From: Thermoflexales bacterium
GTDB lineage: Bacteria > Chloroflexota > Anaerolineae > Fen-1058
Assembly: GCA_016931085.1 (NCBI GenBank)
Contig: JAFGFO010000003.1
Span: 1 to 20,117 of the forward strand
Length of the DNA stretch: 20,117 bases
Direction of reading: 5' to 3'
Shown here piece by piece: positions 12,901 through 17,389 of the stretch (its first letter is position 1; each line of letters starts with the position of its first letter). Below the pieces are notes generated by a model. That model did not search any database and was not told where the DNA came from. It worked only from the letters and a program-made list of their open reading frames with translations. A program made the translations under genes and the position numbers.

Positions 12901-15635
12901 TTGAGCGTGTTGCCGCGCAGCGTGATGGCATTGAGCAGGGTGCTGCCATAGATGCCAATCGCAGCCTGGCCGGTCTTGACGAAAGTGTTGTCGAGAATAT
13001 AGTTGAAGCGATTGTCGACGTACACCCCCATGCCGCACGCGCCCACTTCCAGCCCCGCCGAGTCTAGCCCGATTTTGTTGTTTTGCATCACGTTGTATTC
13101 GCCGTGGATTTCGATCGCCTCCGGCGGGGTGACGTTGACATCGGCGCTAGCGAATAACATCCCGGCTATGATATTGCCGTCGGCCGGATCAGGCGAGCCG
13201 ACCCAGTTGTGGTCGCCAGAGATGTGCATGCCGTCGCCGGTGAACCAGGTGTAAAACACGGCGTTGGGCTTGCATTTGCGGTTCGCGGGCACCTCAGGCA
13301 GCGTGCCGTCGGCCCGCGTGCCGGCCGTGTTGCGGACCAGGACGTTGTAGTCGCCGTCGACGACAAAGCTCACGCCATCGGCGCTGGCTGAGGCGTTGTC
13401 GCGCACCACGTTGTTATCGCCGCCGAGGCGGATGTAGGAATAGTTGGATTGATCGGGATTGTCGTTGATATAGTGGATGGTCTGCCCGTCGCCGCTCAGG
13501 CCCACCCAGTTGTTTTCGATGATGTTGCCGTTGTTGATGGCGCGAATCGAGCCTTCCTGGACCAGCAGGCTGCGCGCGATGTTGTCGTCCTCGCCGGCGA
13601 TTTCGCCTAGCTTGATCGAGCCGCCGTGGATGATGATCTTGGGACCGTTCGCACGCCCGCCAGGCTGCGTAGAGCCATCAATCGTGACGCCTCCGCCCTT
13701 GACGTACGCCAGGTCGCCCTTGAGCGTGATCTTCCAGGTGCCGAGCGCGGCGTTATAGCCTGTATCGGTCAGCGGAATGTTGAATACAATCTGCACGGGC
13801 CGGCTGATCACGTCTTGGGCATTTGCCTCGATGATGGCGCGCCGCAAGGTGCACTTGCCGTCAGGCGCCGGCGCCGGTGGACCGTAATAGTCCTTATAGC
13901 AAGTATAGCTCGGGCTTGTGTCGGGATCCTCGGTGGTGTTGACGGTCAGAACGGTGACGTACGAGGCCGGCGGCTGAGGCGTGGCCGGCGGCGTGGGCAC
14001 GGGTAGGGAGGGTGGAACCAGGGTGGGGGTGGGGGGCAGGGGTGGTGCTTGGACGCCATCGGGGTAGAGGGCCGAAAACTTGCTCGTCGTGCCGGCGCTA
14101 AAGCCCGAGATTTGCCCCGAGGCTGAGGTGGTGCTGGCCGTGCGCAGACCCTGGGTCGGGGCCAGCGTCGCGCCTATGTCGGCCATCCAGGCGCCAGACG
14201 CGTCCGCCGTCACGCGCGTGAGCGCTTGCAGCGCTTCAACCAGCTCGTCGCCGTCGTCGATGAACAACTCGACGACGCAGTTGGCGCACGCGCTACCCTC
14301 CCCGGCCGTGCCGCTGACGCTCGTGCCGTCGATGCTCGTGACCTGGGCCGGCGTAAAGTTTTTCCACGCACTGGGCACGTTGGGGCCAAAATCGAGCGCC
14401 TTGGGCGCGTTCTTGATCACGTTGCCCTGCATCGTGATGGCGTCCAGCGAGTAACTGCTGCCGTATATGCCGATGGCAGGCAAGCGCGTGTTGACGATGG
14501 CATTGTTCACGATCTGGTGGCGCTTGCCGTCCAGCGTGATCCCGGCGCCGCACACCCAGCGCTCCTGGCCGTTGGCGTCCACGCCGATCTTGTTGTTTCG
14601 GATGATGTGGTCAAAGCCCGAGATCTCGATCGCCTCGGGTGGGGTGGTAAAGGGGTCGTTGCTGGCGAACAGCATCCCGGCGATGACGTTGTTATCGACC
14701 TGGTTGCGATAACCCCGGACGTGCAAGCCATCGCCCGTGAACCAGTTGTACAGAAAAGCGTTGGCGTGGCACTTGCGGTTTTCCGGCACGTCGGGTAGGG
14801 TGCCATCCGCGCGGGTGCCGACCGTGTTGTCGACGATGAGGTTGTCATCCCCTTCGATCACGATGCTGACGCCGTTGGCGCTGGCCGAGGCGTTAGCGCG
14901 GACGACGTTGTTGTCGCCGCCAACTCGGATATAGGAGTAATTGGAACGGTTGGGGATGCCGTCGATATAATACACGCCTTGCCCGTCGTCCGTCAGGCCG
15001 ACCCAGTTGTTTTCGGCAACATTGTTATCGCCGACCAGGGCCAGCTCGCCGCCCTGTATCGCCAGGCCAATCGCCTGGTTGTCGTCGTGGTATTGGGTTT
15101 CACCTAACTTGATCGAGCCGCCGTGGATGATGATCTTGGGGCCGTCTGCCCGCCCGTTGGGCTGGGTGCTGCCGTCGATGATGACCTGCCCGCCCTTGAC
15201 GTAGGGCAGGTCGGCGGCGAGCGCGATCTTCCAGGTCTGGAGCGTGCTGTTGTAGCCAGAATCGCCTGTCGCCAGGTTAAAGGCGATCAGGATAGGGCGA
15301 CTCCCACTGCTCATGGCCCCGGCTTCGACGATGGCCCGGCGTAGGGTGCACTTGCCGTCGGGCGCTGGCGCAAAGCCGCCCGTATACGTCCCACCACAGG
15401 TGTAGCTGGGACTGGTGTCGGGGTCCTCGCTCGTATCGACGGTGAGCGTGGTGGTAGGTGTGTAGGGCGCCCGCGCGGCGATGGCATTCGGCGGGAAATA
15501 GGCCGCCCGCAGCTTGCCCTCCTCCTGTAGGACCTCGTCCTGCGGCGCTTTGCCATGAGCAACAGTCGCCGCCGCGCCAAGCAGCAAGGCCATGGAAAAT
15601 ACGGTCAATGCCATAAACCAAAACTTGCGATTCAT
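6966..15635 (-). CDS. Giant secreted surface protein with five CSLREA/beta-helix units and PKD-like domains
   Basis: The 2,889-residue product starts with a Sec signal peptide (MNRKFWFMALTVFSMALLLG, cleavage likely near AHG-KA). Five tandem units of about 500 residues follow, starting near residues 61, 560, 1067, 1572 and 2080. Each opens with a CSLREA-like block (TxxxDPDTSPSYTC, later CTLRRAIVEA) and continues as an asparagine-rich right-handed beta-helix containing GGSIKLGE, NNWVGL and RADGT. Pro/Thr-rich linkers join the units. Two PKD-like domains lie at about 2548-2725, then a beta-sandwich, then the tail FKIYLPVVLKNR, a form common at the end of exported Chloroflexota proteins and likely a sorting or anchoring signal. 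A surface adhesin or carbohydrate-interacting role is an inference; no catalytic residues are recognised. GGAGG five bases before ATG 15635 decides the start; a GTG three bases earlier is poorly spaced. The gene is probably co-transcribed with the small gene upstream. Confidence 0.92.
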   Translation of the reverse strand: MNRKFWFMALTVFSMALLLGAAATVAHGKAPQDEVLQEEGKLRAAYFPPNAIAARAPYTPTTTLTVDTSEDPDTSPSYTCGGTYTGGFAPAPDGKCTLRRAIVEAGAMSSGSRPILIAFNLATGDSGYNSTLQTWKIALAADLPYVKGGQVIIDGSTQPNGRADGPKIIIHGGSIKLGETQYHDDNQAIGLAIQGGELALVGDNNVAENNWVGLTDDGQGVYYIDGIPNRSNYSYIRVGGDNNVVRANASASANGVSIVIEGDDNLIVDNTVGTRADGTLPDVPENRKCHANAFLYNWFTGDGLHVRGYRNQVDNNVIAGMLFASNDPFTTPPEAIEISGFDHIIRNNKIGVDANGQERWVCGAGITLDGKRHQIVNNAIVNTRLPAIGIYGSSYSLDAITMQGNVIKNAPKALDFGPNVPSAWKNFTPAQVTSIDGTSVSGTAGEGSACANCVVELFIDDGDELVEALQALTRVTADASGAWMADIGATLAPTQGLRTASTTSASGQISGFSAGTTSKFSALYPDGVQAPPLPPTPTLVPPSLPVPTPPATPQPPASYVTVLTVNTTEDPDTSPSYTCYKDYYGPPAPAPDGKCTLRRAIIEANAQDVISRPVQIVFNIPLTDTGYNAALGTWKITLKGDLAYVKGGGVTIDGSTQPGGRANGPKIIIHGGSIKLGEIAGEDDNIARSLLVQEGSIRAINNGNIIENNWVGLSGDGQTIHYINDNPDQSNYSYIRLGGDNNVVRDNASASADGVSFVVDGDYNVLVRNTAGTRADGTLPEVPANRKCKPNAVFYTWFTGDGMHISGDHNWVGSPDPADGNIIAGMLFASADVNVTPPEAIEIHGEYNVMQNNKIGLDSAGLEVGACGMGVYVDNRFNYILDNTFVKTGQAAIGIYGSTLLNAITLRGNTLKDVPGAVEFGPLVPPTWVNFKAAQVTGFAGTTVNGTSGAASACPYCTVELFIDDGDDKIEALAPVMTTTADADGNWSVDIGMTLAPTQGLRTASTTSDYGVIENFEGGTTSDFSQELYSESGSVQPPPPPTTPTVAPPPFPTPVWLPAPTAPVTYATILTVTTTNDPDTSPSYTCVLDPLGPDGPAPDKACTLRRAIVEASSMYTPRPVLIRFNIPLTDTGHNATLDTWKFTLLGDLPYVSEGQVVIDGRTQPGGRATGPKLIVRGGSIKLGEIAGDDNNAVYGFAVQEGSIRLITDRNIAENNWVGLSDDGQTIHYINDDPDRDNYSYIRLGGDNNMVRNNASASAQGVSFVIDGDDNILVANSAGTRADGTAPEIAANRKCKADAFYYNWFTGDGIHVYGSRNQVGGPNPADGNVIAGLLFASRDPDVTPPDAIEVSGEYNLVQNNKIGLDSAGHEVGTCGLGIYVNNRFNQLLDNTIVKTGSYALGIFGSDLLNAITWQGNTLKDVPAAVEFGPLVPEAWVNFKPAQITGMTGSTVNGTSGADSDCPYCTVELFIDDGDDKIEALQPVVTTAADANGDWSVDIGLTLAPTQGLRTASTTADYGQIENLEVGATSDFAASLYPSSVTPPDPTPAPTPLPPENLEMPQPLPTPVPPPTHATIITVTTTADPDTRPDYTCFTDPWGPPAPAPDGLCTLRRAIVEASSEYTPRPVLIKFNIPLTDTGYNATLEAWKITLLGDLPYVSEEQVVIDGRTQGEIGGRASGPKIIVLGGSIKLGEIAGDDNNAVYGLAVQEGQISLVTDRNIAEGNWVGLSDDGSEIHYINDDPDRDNYSYLRVGGSNNLVRNNASASAQGVSYVIAGNDNVVIGNYAGTRADGTIPDIAPHRKCHPDAILYNWFTGDGMHVSGNRNRIGGPDPADGNIFVGMLFASRDPEVTPPEAIEVHGEYNILQNNKIGVDAEGREVGVCGDGIDLYNRFNHFYDNTIVNSPMSAFGIYGSQISLDSILLESNVVKDVHEAITYGPGVPPEWKYFNPAQITGLSGTTVNGTSGADSPCPYCQVELFVDDGDSQVEALQPVAITNAGADGTWSVDIGMTLAPTQGLRTASTSRNFDVIPKFEISTTSHFASSLYPAGVTPPDPEPTPTPPLPEERPAVQWLPTPSAPGAYNTTLTVDTSEDPDTSSSYTCVGTYTGGFRPASDGKCTLRRAIVEAGRVDGANRPVLIAFNIPTGDTGYDSTLQTWKINVGSTDLAYVKGGQVFIDGRTQPGGRTTGPKIIVNGGSIKLGEIAGEDNNGVWGLAVQEGSIRCINDGNIVEANWVGLNDDGQSIYYVSNNPTYSNNSYIRAGGDNNLIKDNVSASAQGISYDIPGSDNVIAGNYVGTKADGTLPALPSGERCVLYSAGVTGWWTGRGVVIGGDRNRVSDNVIAGMMYGSGSTPPEAMDVSGSFNLVRDNRIGVDASDQDVWACGAGIILDGEHNQILDNVIANNPWYGFGMFGSIYSLNGITLRGNVVRDVPKVIEYGPGVPASLKYFAPALVTTIDGANVSGIGDDDCPYCLVDVYLDDENDATEALQHVGVATATVSGDWSLALPQALAAGQGLRTVSTVRNYGIIEHFDIGTSSKVSILFKSRPPTAIESVTIITDANDLVGGQLWVGQAINFAAQVSPFSATLPITYTWQASGLANQVVRGGVEKAVQFTWDTPGAKVVTVTALNMLGSQVDTISVNIFEPIALAEVEIDGVTSGYIDTPYTFSAVVSPANASQPITYTWQPAPSSGQGTASATYAWSVTGTHTISLTASNQGGEAKDVHTVSIASKPAGAIDPAIGGRLVYTDPVKGVTTTVDVPPYAVSALTFFTYTTVTTPAHAYDPLLFAGRAFDLDASSAISSSVGIVVSLAYREEDMSSAGISDESQLLLYYWTGTAWDDVANTCTPASTYSRDTAQNMLSVRVCHLTSFGLFGSAGPSGFKIYLPVVLKNR
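8007..9398 (-). repeat. Giant-protein unit 5 (residues 2080-2543)
   Basis: Last unit, about 464 residues. It repeats the LTVDTSEDPDTSSSYTC and GTYTGGF opening of unit 1 and runs directly into the PKD-like region without a long proline linker. Confidence 0.8.
9399..10922 (-). repeat. Giant-protein unit 4 (residues 1572-2079)
   Basis: Fourth unit, 508 residues. It is close to unit 3 through most of its length but ends with SLDSILLESNVVKDV, which is nearer to units 1 and 5, suggesting a mosaic origin. Confidence 0.85.
10923..12437 (-). repeat. Giant-protein unit 3 (residues 1067-1571)
   Basis: Third unit, 505 residues, very similar to unit 4: both contain PYVSE(G/E)QVVIDGRTQ, DRNIAE and HYINDDPDRDNYSY. 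This suggests recent duplication or gene conversion. Confidence 0.85.
12438..13958 (-). repeat. Giant-protein unit 2 (residues 560-1066)
   Basis: Second unit, 507 residues, opening LTVNTTEDPDTSPSYTC. It shares FNIPLTDTGYNA, GSPDPADGNIIAGMLFAS and NNKIGLDSAG with the next two units. Confidence 0.85.
13959..15455 (-). repeat. Giant-protein unit 1 (residues 61-559)
   Basis: First CSLREA/beta-helix unit, 499 residues. Its opening (LTVDTSEDPDTSPSYTC, then GTYTGGF) and its SGYNSTLQTWKI stretch are closer to unit 5 than to units 2-4. Confidence 0.85.
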
Positions 15636-15685
15636 CACATCCTCCTTTGTGATTAGGGGGGATTAGGGACCCACCCCCACGTGTT

Positions 15686-15919
15686 CTATCCCGGCCGACT
15701 TTTGTCCGGGGCACATTTTTGCACCTGTGGGAGCCTGGCCTGCTTGGTCTCATCCTTCAAGAAGGCGAACAGTTCCTCCAGGCTGGCAAAGCCCAGGCGT
15801 TTGCCGCTGCCCGGGCTTTCCAGCGAGGCGCGCCAGATGTGATCGTCCTCGCTGCTGGTCTCCCACAGGCGCAGCATGTACGATAGGTAGCGCTCTTGCT
15901 TGCTTTGTTCGCCGTTCAT
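15686..15919 (-). CDS. Small conserved-looking protein of unknown function
   Basis: The 77-residue product reads MNGEQSKQERYLSYMLRLWE and continues with TSSEDDHIWRASLESPGSGK and a GFASLEELFAFLKDET segment. The pattern R-Y-L-S-Y-L-L-R-L-W then W-R-A-S-L-E-S-P and G-F-A-S-L-E-x-L-F-A-F-L recalls small proteins I associate with Chloroflexota genomes; I know of no assigned function. There is no signal peptide or membrane segment. The frame is open to 15970, but ATG 15919 is favoured because an extended -10 ends six bases before it, and upstream codons would not be transcribed. No ribosome-binding site is present, which fits a leaderless message. The giant gene starts 50 bases downstream on the same strand and may share this promoter. 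Confidence 0.68.
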   Translation of the reverse strand: MNGEQSKQERYLSYMLRLWETSSEDDHIWRASLESPGSGKRLGFASLEELFAFLKDETKQARLPQVQKCAPDKSRPG

Positions 15920-15925
15920 AAGGAT

Positions 15926-15934
15926 ATTGTAGCA
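15926..15934 (-). promoter_or_regulatory. Extended -10 promoter giving a leaderless transcript
   Basis: TGCTACAAT on the minus strand ends six bases before the ATG at 15919, so transcription is expected to start at or next to the A of the start codon. No -35 hexamer lies at the normal distance. Confidence 0.55.
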
Positions 15935-15940
15935 AAGCAT

Positions 15941-15965
15941 CGTCAAAAAAACGTCAAAAAACGTC
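15941..15965 (-). promoter_or_regulatory. Phased T-tracts with repeated GACG upstream of the promoter
   Basis: On the minus strand GACG occurs three times, at spacings of 10 and 11 bases, separated by runs of six and seven T. The helical phasing suggests bent DNA, an UP-like element or iterated protein-binding sites. Two TTGACG hexamers occur but sit 9 and 20 bases from the -10, neither at the usual distance. Confidence 0.4.
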
Positions 15966-15980
15966 GCCAAGGGGCTAAAT

Positions 15981-16016
15981 CAGGAAACCGAGTTTTTTGA
16001 AAAACTCGGTTTCTTG
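15981..16016. repeat. Perfect hairpin repeat, family B (first copy)
   Basis: GAAACCGAGTTTTT (15984-15997) is followed by a two-base loop and its exact complement (16000-16013); a C-G, an A-T and a G-T pair extend the stem on the outside. It is the same family as 17348-17381, from which it differs by a paired change (A-T in place of G-C). It lies downstream of ttuA and may also stop transcription. Confidence 0.75.
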
Positions 16017-16024
16017 ATCTCATC

Positions 16025-16103
16025 AACCACGAAGGACGCCAAGGGCACTAGGGAGTCCTTTGTGCTCTTGGGGTTTCTTTGCGTTCTTCGCGCCTTTGCG
16101 GTT
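16025..16103. repeat. Imperfect hairpin repeat, family A (second copy)
   Basis: The left arm AACCACGAAGGACGCCAAGG pairs imperfectly with the right arm ending TTCGCGCCTTTGCGGTT. Further in, AAGGGCAC pairs with GTGCTCTT. The right arm resembles that of 3698-3766. It lies between the end of ttuA and the family B hairpin. Confidence 0.65.
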
Positions 16104-16126
16104 AAGAATGTTTTTGCCATTGGCGA

Positions 16127-17146
16127 TCAACACTCTAGCGGGAGACTATCCTTGTCCCACAGACGGCAAAACGCGCACAAGCGCTGGCCGCCGGCGGTAG
16201 GCACACTGGTAGGCTGGCCACAGTTGTCACATGCGGCCAGCTCGACTTGATCGACCTGGGAGGCGAAAAAGCCGGCCTGGCGCGCCTGGAGAAAGCCCAG
16301 GTAAAACTGCAGCTTGGCGCCGGGGTGGTCCAGTTCCATCTGGTTCAGTTGCTCTTTGTAATAGATGCTGCTCGCGCCGACGGCGTAGGGGCACTCGTCG
16401 TAGATGTAATCGATCCCGCGCACCAGGGCGTAGGCCGCCATCTCGCGCTCGTACAGGCGGCACAGCGGCTTGACCTTGCGTGCCAGCCCCGGCTTGTCGG
16501 CCGGCAGGACCGGCGCCTGGCGTAACAGGTAGCCGGTCTGCCAGTGCAGCACGTTGCCGAACAGCACCGCCGCCTCATCGTCCAGGTTGTGGCCGGTCGC
16601 AAGCACCCCGTAGCCGCCGTCGCGCGTCACGCGGTTCATCACGTGTCGCTTGACCAGGCCACACACGCTGCAGGCGCGGCGCGCACCCCGCCCGCGCGTC
16701 GTGCGCGCCGCCAGTTGGGGAATGCTCTCGCCGTATTCTCGAGCGATGTCCACCACGTGCAGCGCAGGCTGTCCCGAAACCTGAAACCTGAAACCTGAAA
16801 CGAATTCCTGGCACCTGGCCAACGACTGCTGAGAATAGTCCCCCCCGTTGTCTTCAACGGCGTCGTCTTCATCGCCGCTGCCAATGCCCAGGCTGATGTA
16901 CAAGCCGTCAGCCTGGTAGCCCAGGCGCAGCAAGATATCCCACAGGCTGAGGCTGTCCTTGCCGCCCGAGACGGCCACCAGCAGCCTGTCCTCCGGCGTG
17001 AACATCTTGTACTTTTCAATCGAGCGTTGGACCTGCTGCGGCAGCCATTCGAGAAAGTGCTCTTCGCACAAGGCCAGTTTGTGCTGGCGCATATTGATGA
17101 CGGCCACGCCGCCGCACTTCAGGCACTTGCTGCCCGTCTTGTTCAT
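16127..17146 (-). CDS. ttuA: tRNA-5-methyluridine(54) 2-sulfurtransferase-like protein (TtuA family)
   Basis: TtuA adds sulfur to position 2 of ribothymidine 54 in tRNA, using a [4Fe-4S] cluster and sulfur delivered by TtuB, and stabilises tRNA at high temperature. The 339-residue protein has an N-terminal zinc site (C8, C11, C27, H30), the PP-loop ATP-binding motif VAVSGGKDS (57-65), the cluster cysteines C159, C162 (CSVCG) and C252 (DECPY), the ATGHNLDDEAAVLFGN stretch (183-198) and a C-terminal zinc site (C306, C309, C324, C327). Between PP-loop and cluster it carries an acidic insert (about 90-103) and a short insert made by a DNA microrepeat (about 115-126). The ATG at 17146 overlaps the TGA of ttuB (ATGA), so the two are translationally coupled. 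It could modify a different tRNA uridine, as in the related TtcA/Ncs6 enzymes, but the partner supports TtuA. Confidence 0.9.
   Translation of the reverse strand: MNKTGSKCLKCGGVAVINMRQHKLALCEEHFLEWLPQQVQRSIEKYKMFTPEDRLLVAVSGGKDSLSLWDILLRLGYQADGLYISLGIGSGDEDDAVEDNGGDYSQQSLARCQEFVSGFRFQVSGQPALHVVDIAREYGESIPQLAARTTRGRGARRACSVCGLVKRHVMNRVTRDGGYGVLATGHNLDDEAAVLFGNVLHWQTGYLLRQAPVLPADKPGLARKVKPLCRLYEREMAAYALVRGIDYIYDECPYAVGASSIYYKEQLNQMELDHPGAKLQFYLGFLQARQAGFFASQVDQVELAACDNCGQPTSVPTAGGQRLCAFCRLWDKDSLPLEC
16776..16801. repeat. In-frame 7-base microrepeat inside ttuA
   Basis: The unit GAAACCT is repeated 3.7 times. Three units make 21 bases, so the insertion keeps the frame and encodes a VSGFRFQ-VSG stretch in TtuA. 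It falls in the segment between the PP-loop and the iron-sulfur cysteines, where length varies. Confidence 0.75.
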
Positions 17147-17340
17147 GCCAGCCCGCCCGAGATCACCGCCACCAGCTTGATCTCGTCGCCCTCTTCCAGG
17201 ATCGTCGCCTCGTTGATCAATTTACCGTTCCTGACGGCCAGCACCGTCTCTGGGTTCAAGCCGGCCTTGATGATGGCATCGCGCGCGGCCATGCCGTGCT
17301 TCACTTCCCACTGCTGCTTGCGATAGGTGATTTTGACCAT
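17143..17340 (-). CDS. ttuB: Ubiquitin-like sulfur carrier protein (TtuB/ThiS/MoaD family)
   Basis: Sulfur carriers of this family are adenylated at a C-terminal Gly-Gly and converted to a thiocarboxylate, which TtuA uses for tRNA thiolation. The 65-residue beta-grasp protein contains AGLNPETVLAVRNGKLI and ends AVISGGLA; the GLNPETV and ISGG stretches match what I recall of Thermus TtuB. Two residues, Leu-Ala, follow the diglycine. Carriers usually end at GG, so this form would need trimming or is read differently. The gene sits directly before ttuA with a 4-base overlap. It has no evident ribosome-binding site: a hairpin repeat ends seven bases before the ATG. It follows pckG by 49 bases; its promoter is not obvious, so it may be co-transcribed from pckG. 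Confidence 0.88.
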   Translation of the reverse strand: MVKITYRKQQWEVKHGMAARDAIIKAGLNPETVLAVRNGKLINEATILEEGDEIKLVAVISGGLA

Positions 17341-17347
17341 ATTTTCT

Positions 17348-17381
17348 AGAAACCGGGTTTTTTCCTAAAAACCCGGTTTCT
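17348..17381. repeat. Perfect hairpin repeat, family B (second copy)
   Basis: AGAAACCGGGTTTTT (17348-17362) and its exact complement (17367-17381) flank a four-base loop, giving a 15-base stem. It occupies most of the 49-base gap between pckG and ttuB. There is no U-tract after it on the minus strand, so it is an uncertain terminator. Confidence 0.75.
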
Positions 17382-17389
17382 GGCTAGTG

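Noticed and set aside
8007..15455. Large tandem repeats considered as a mobile element or assembly artefact
   Set aside because: Units have diverged, linkers differ and the reading frame is continuous over 8.7 kb, so a real multi-domain gene is the simpler explanation.
15941..15965. Repeated CGTCAAAAAA considered as a CRISPR or origin iteron array
   Set aside because: Too short and with only two full units; no spacers, no replication gene nearby.
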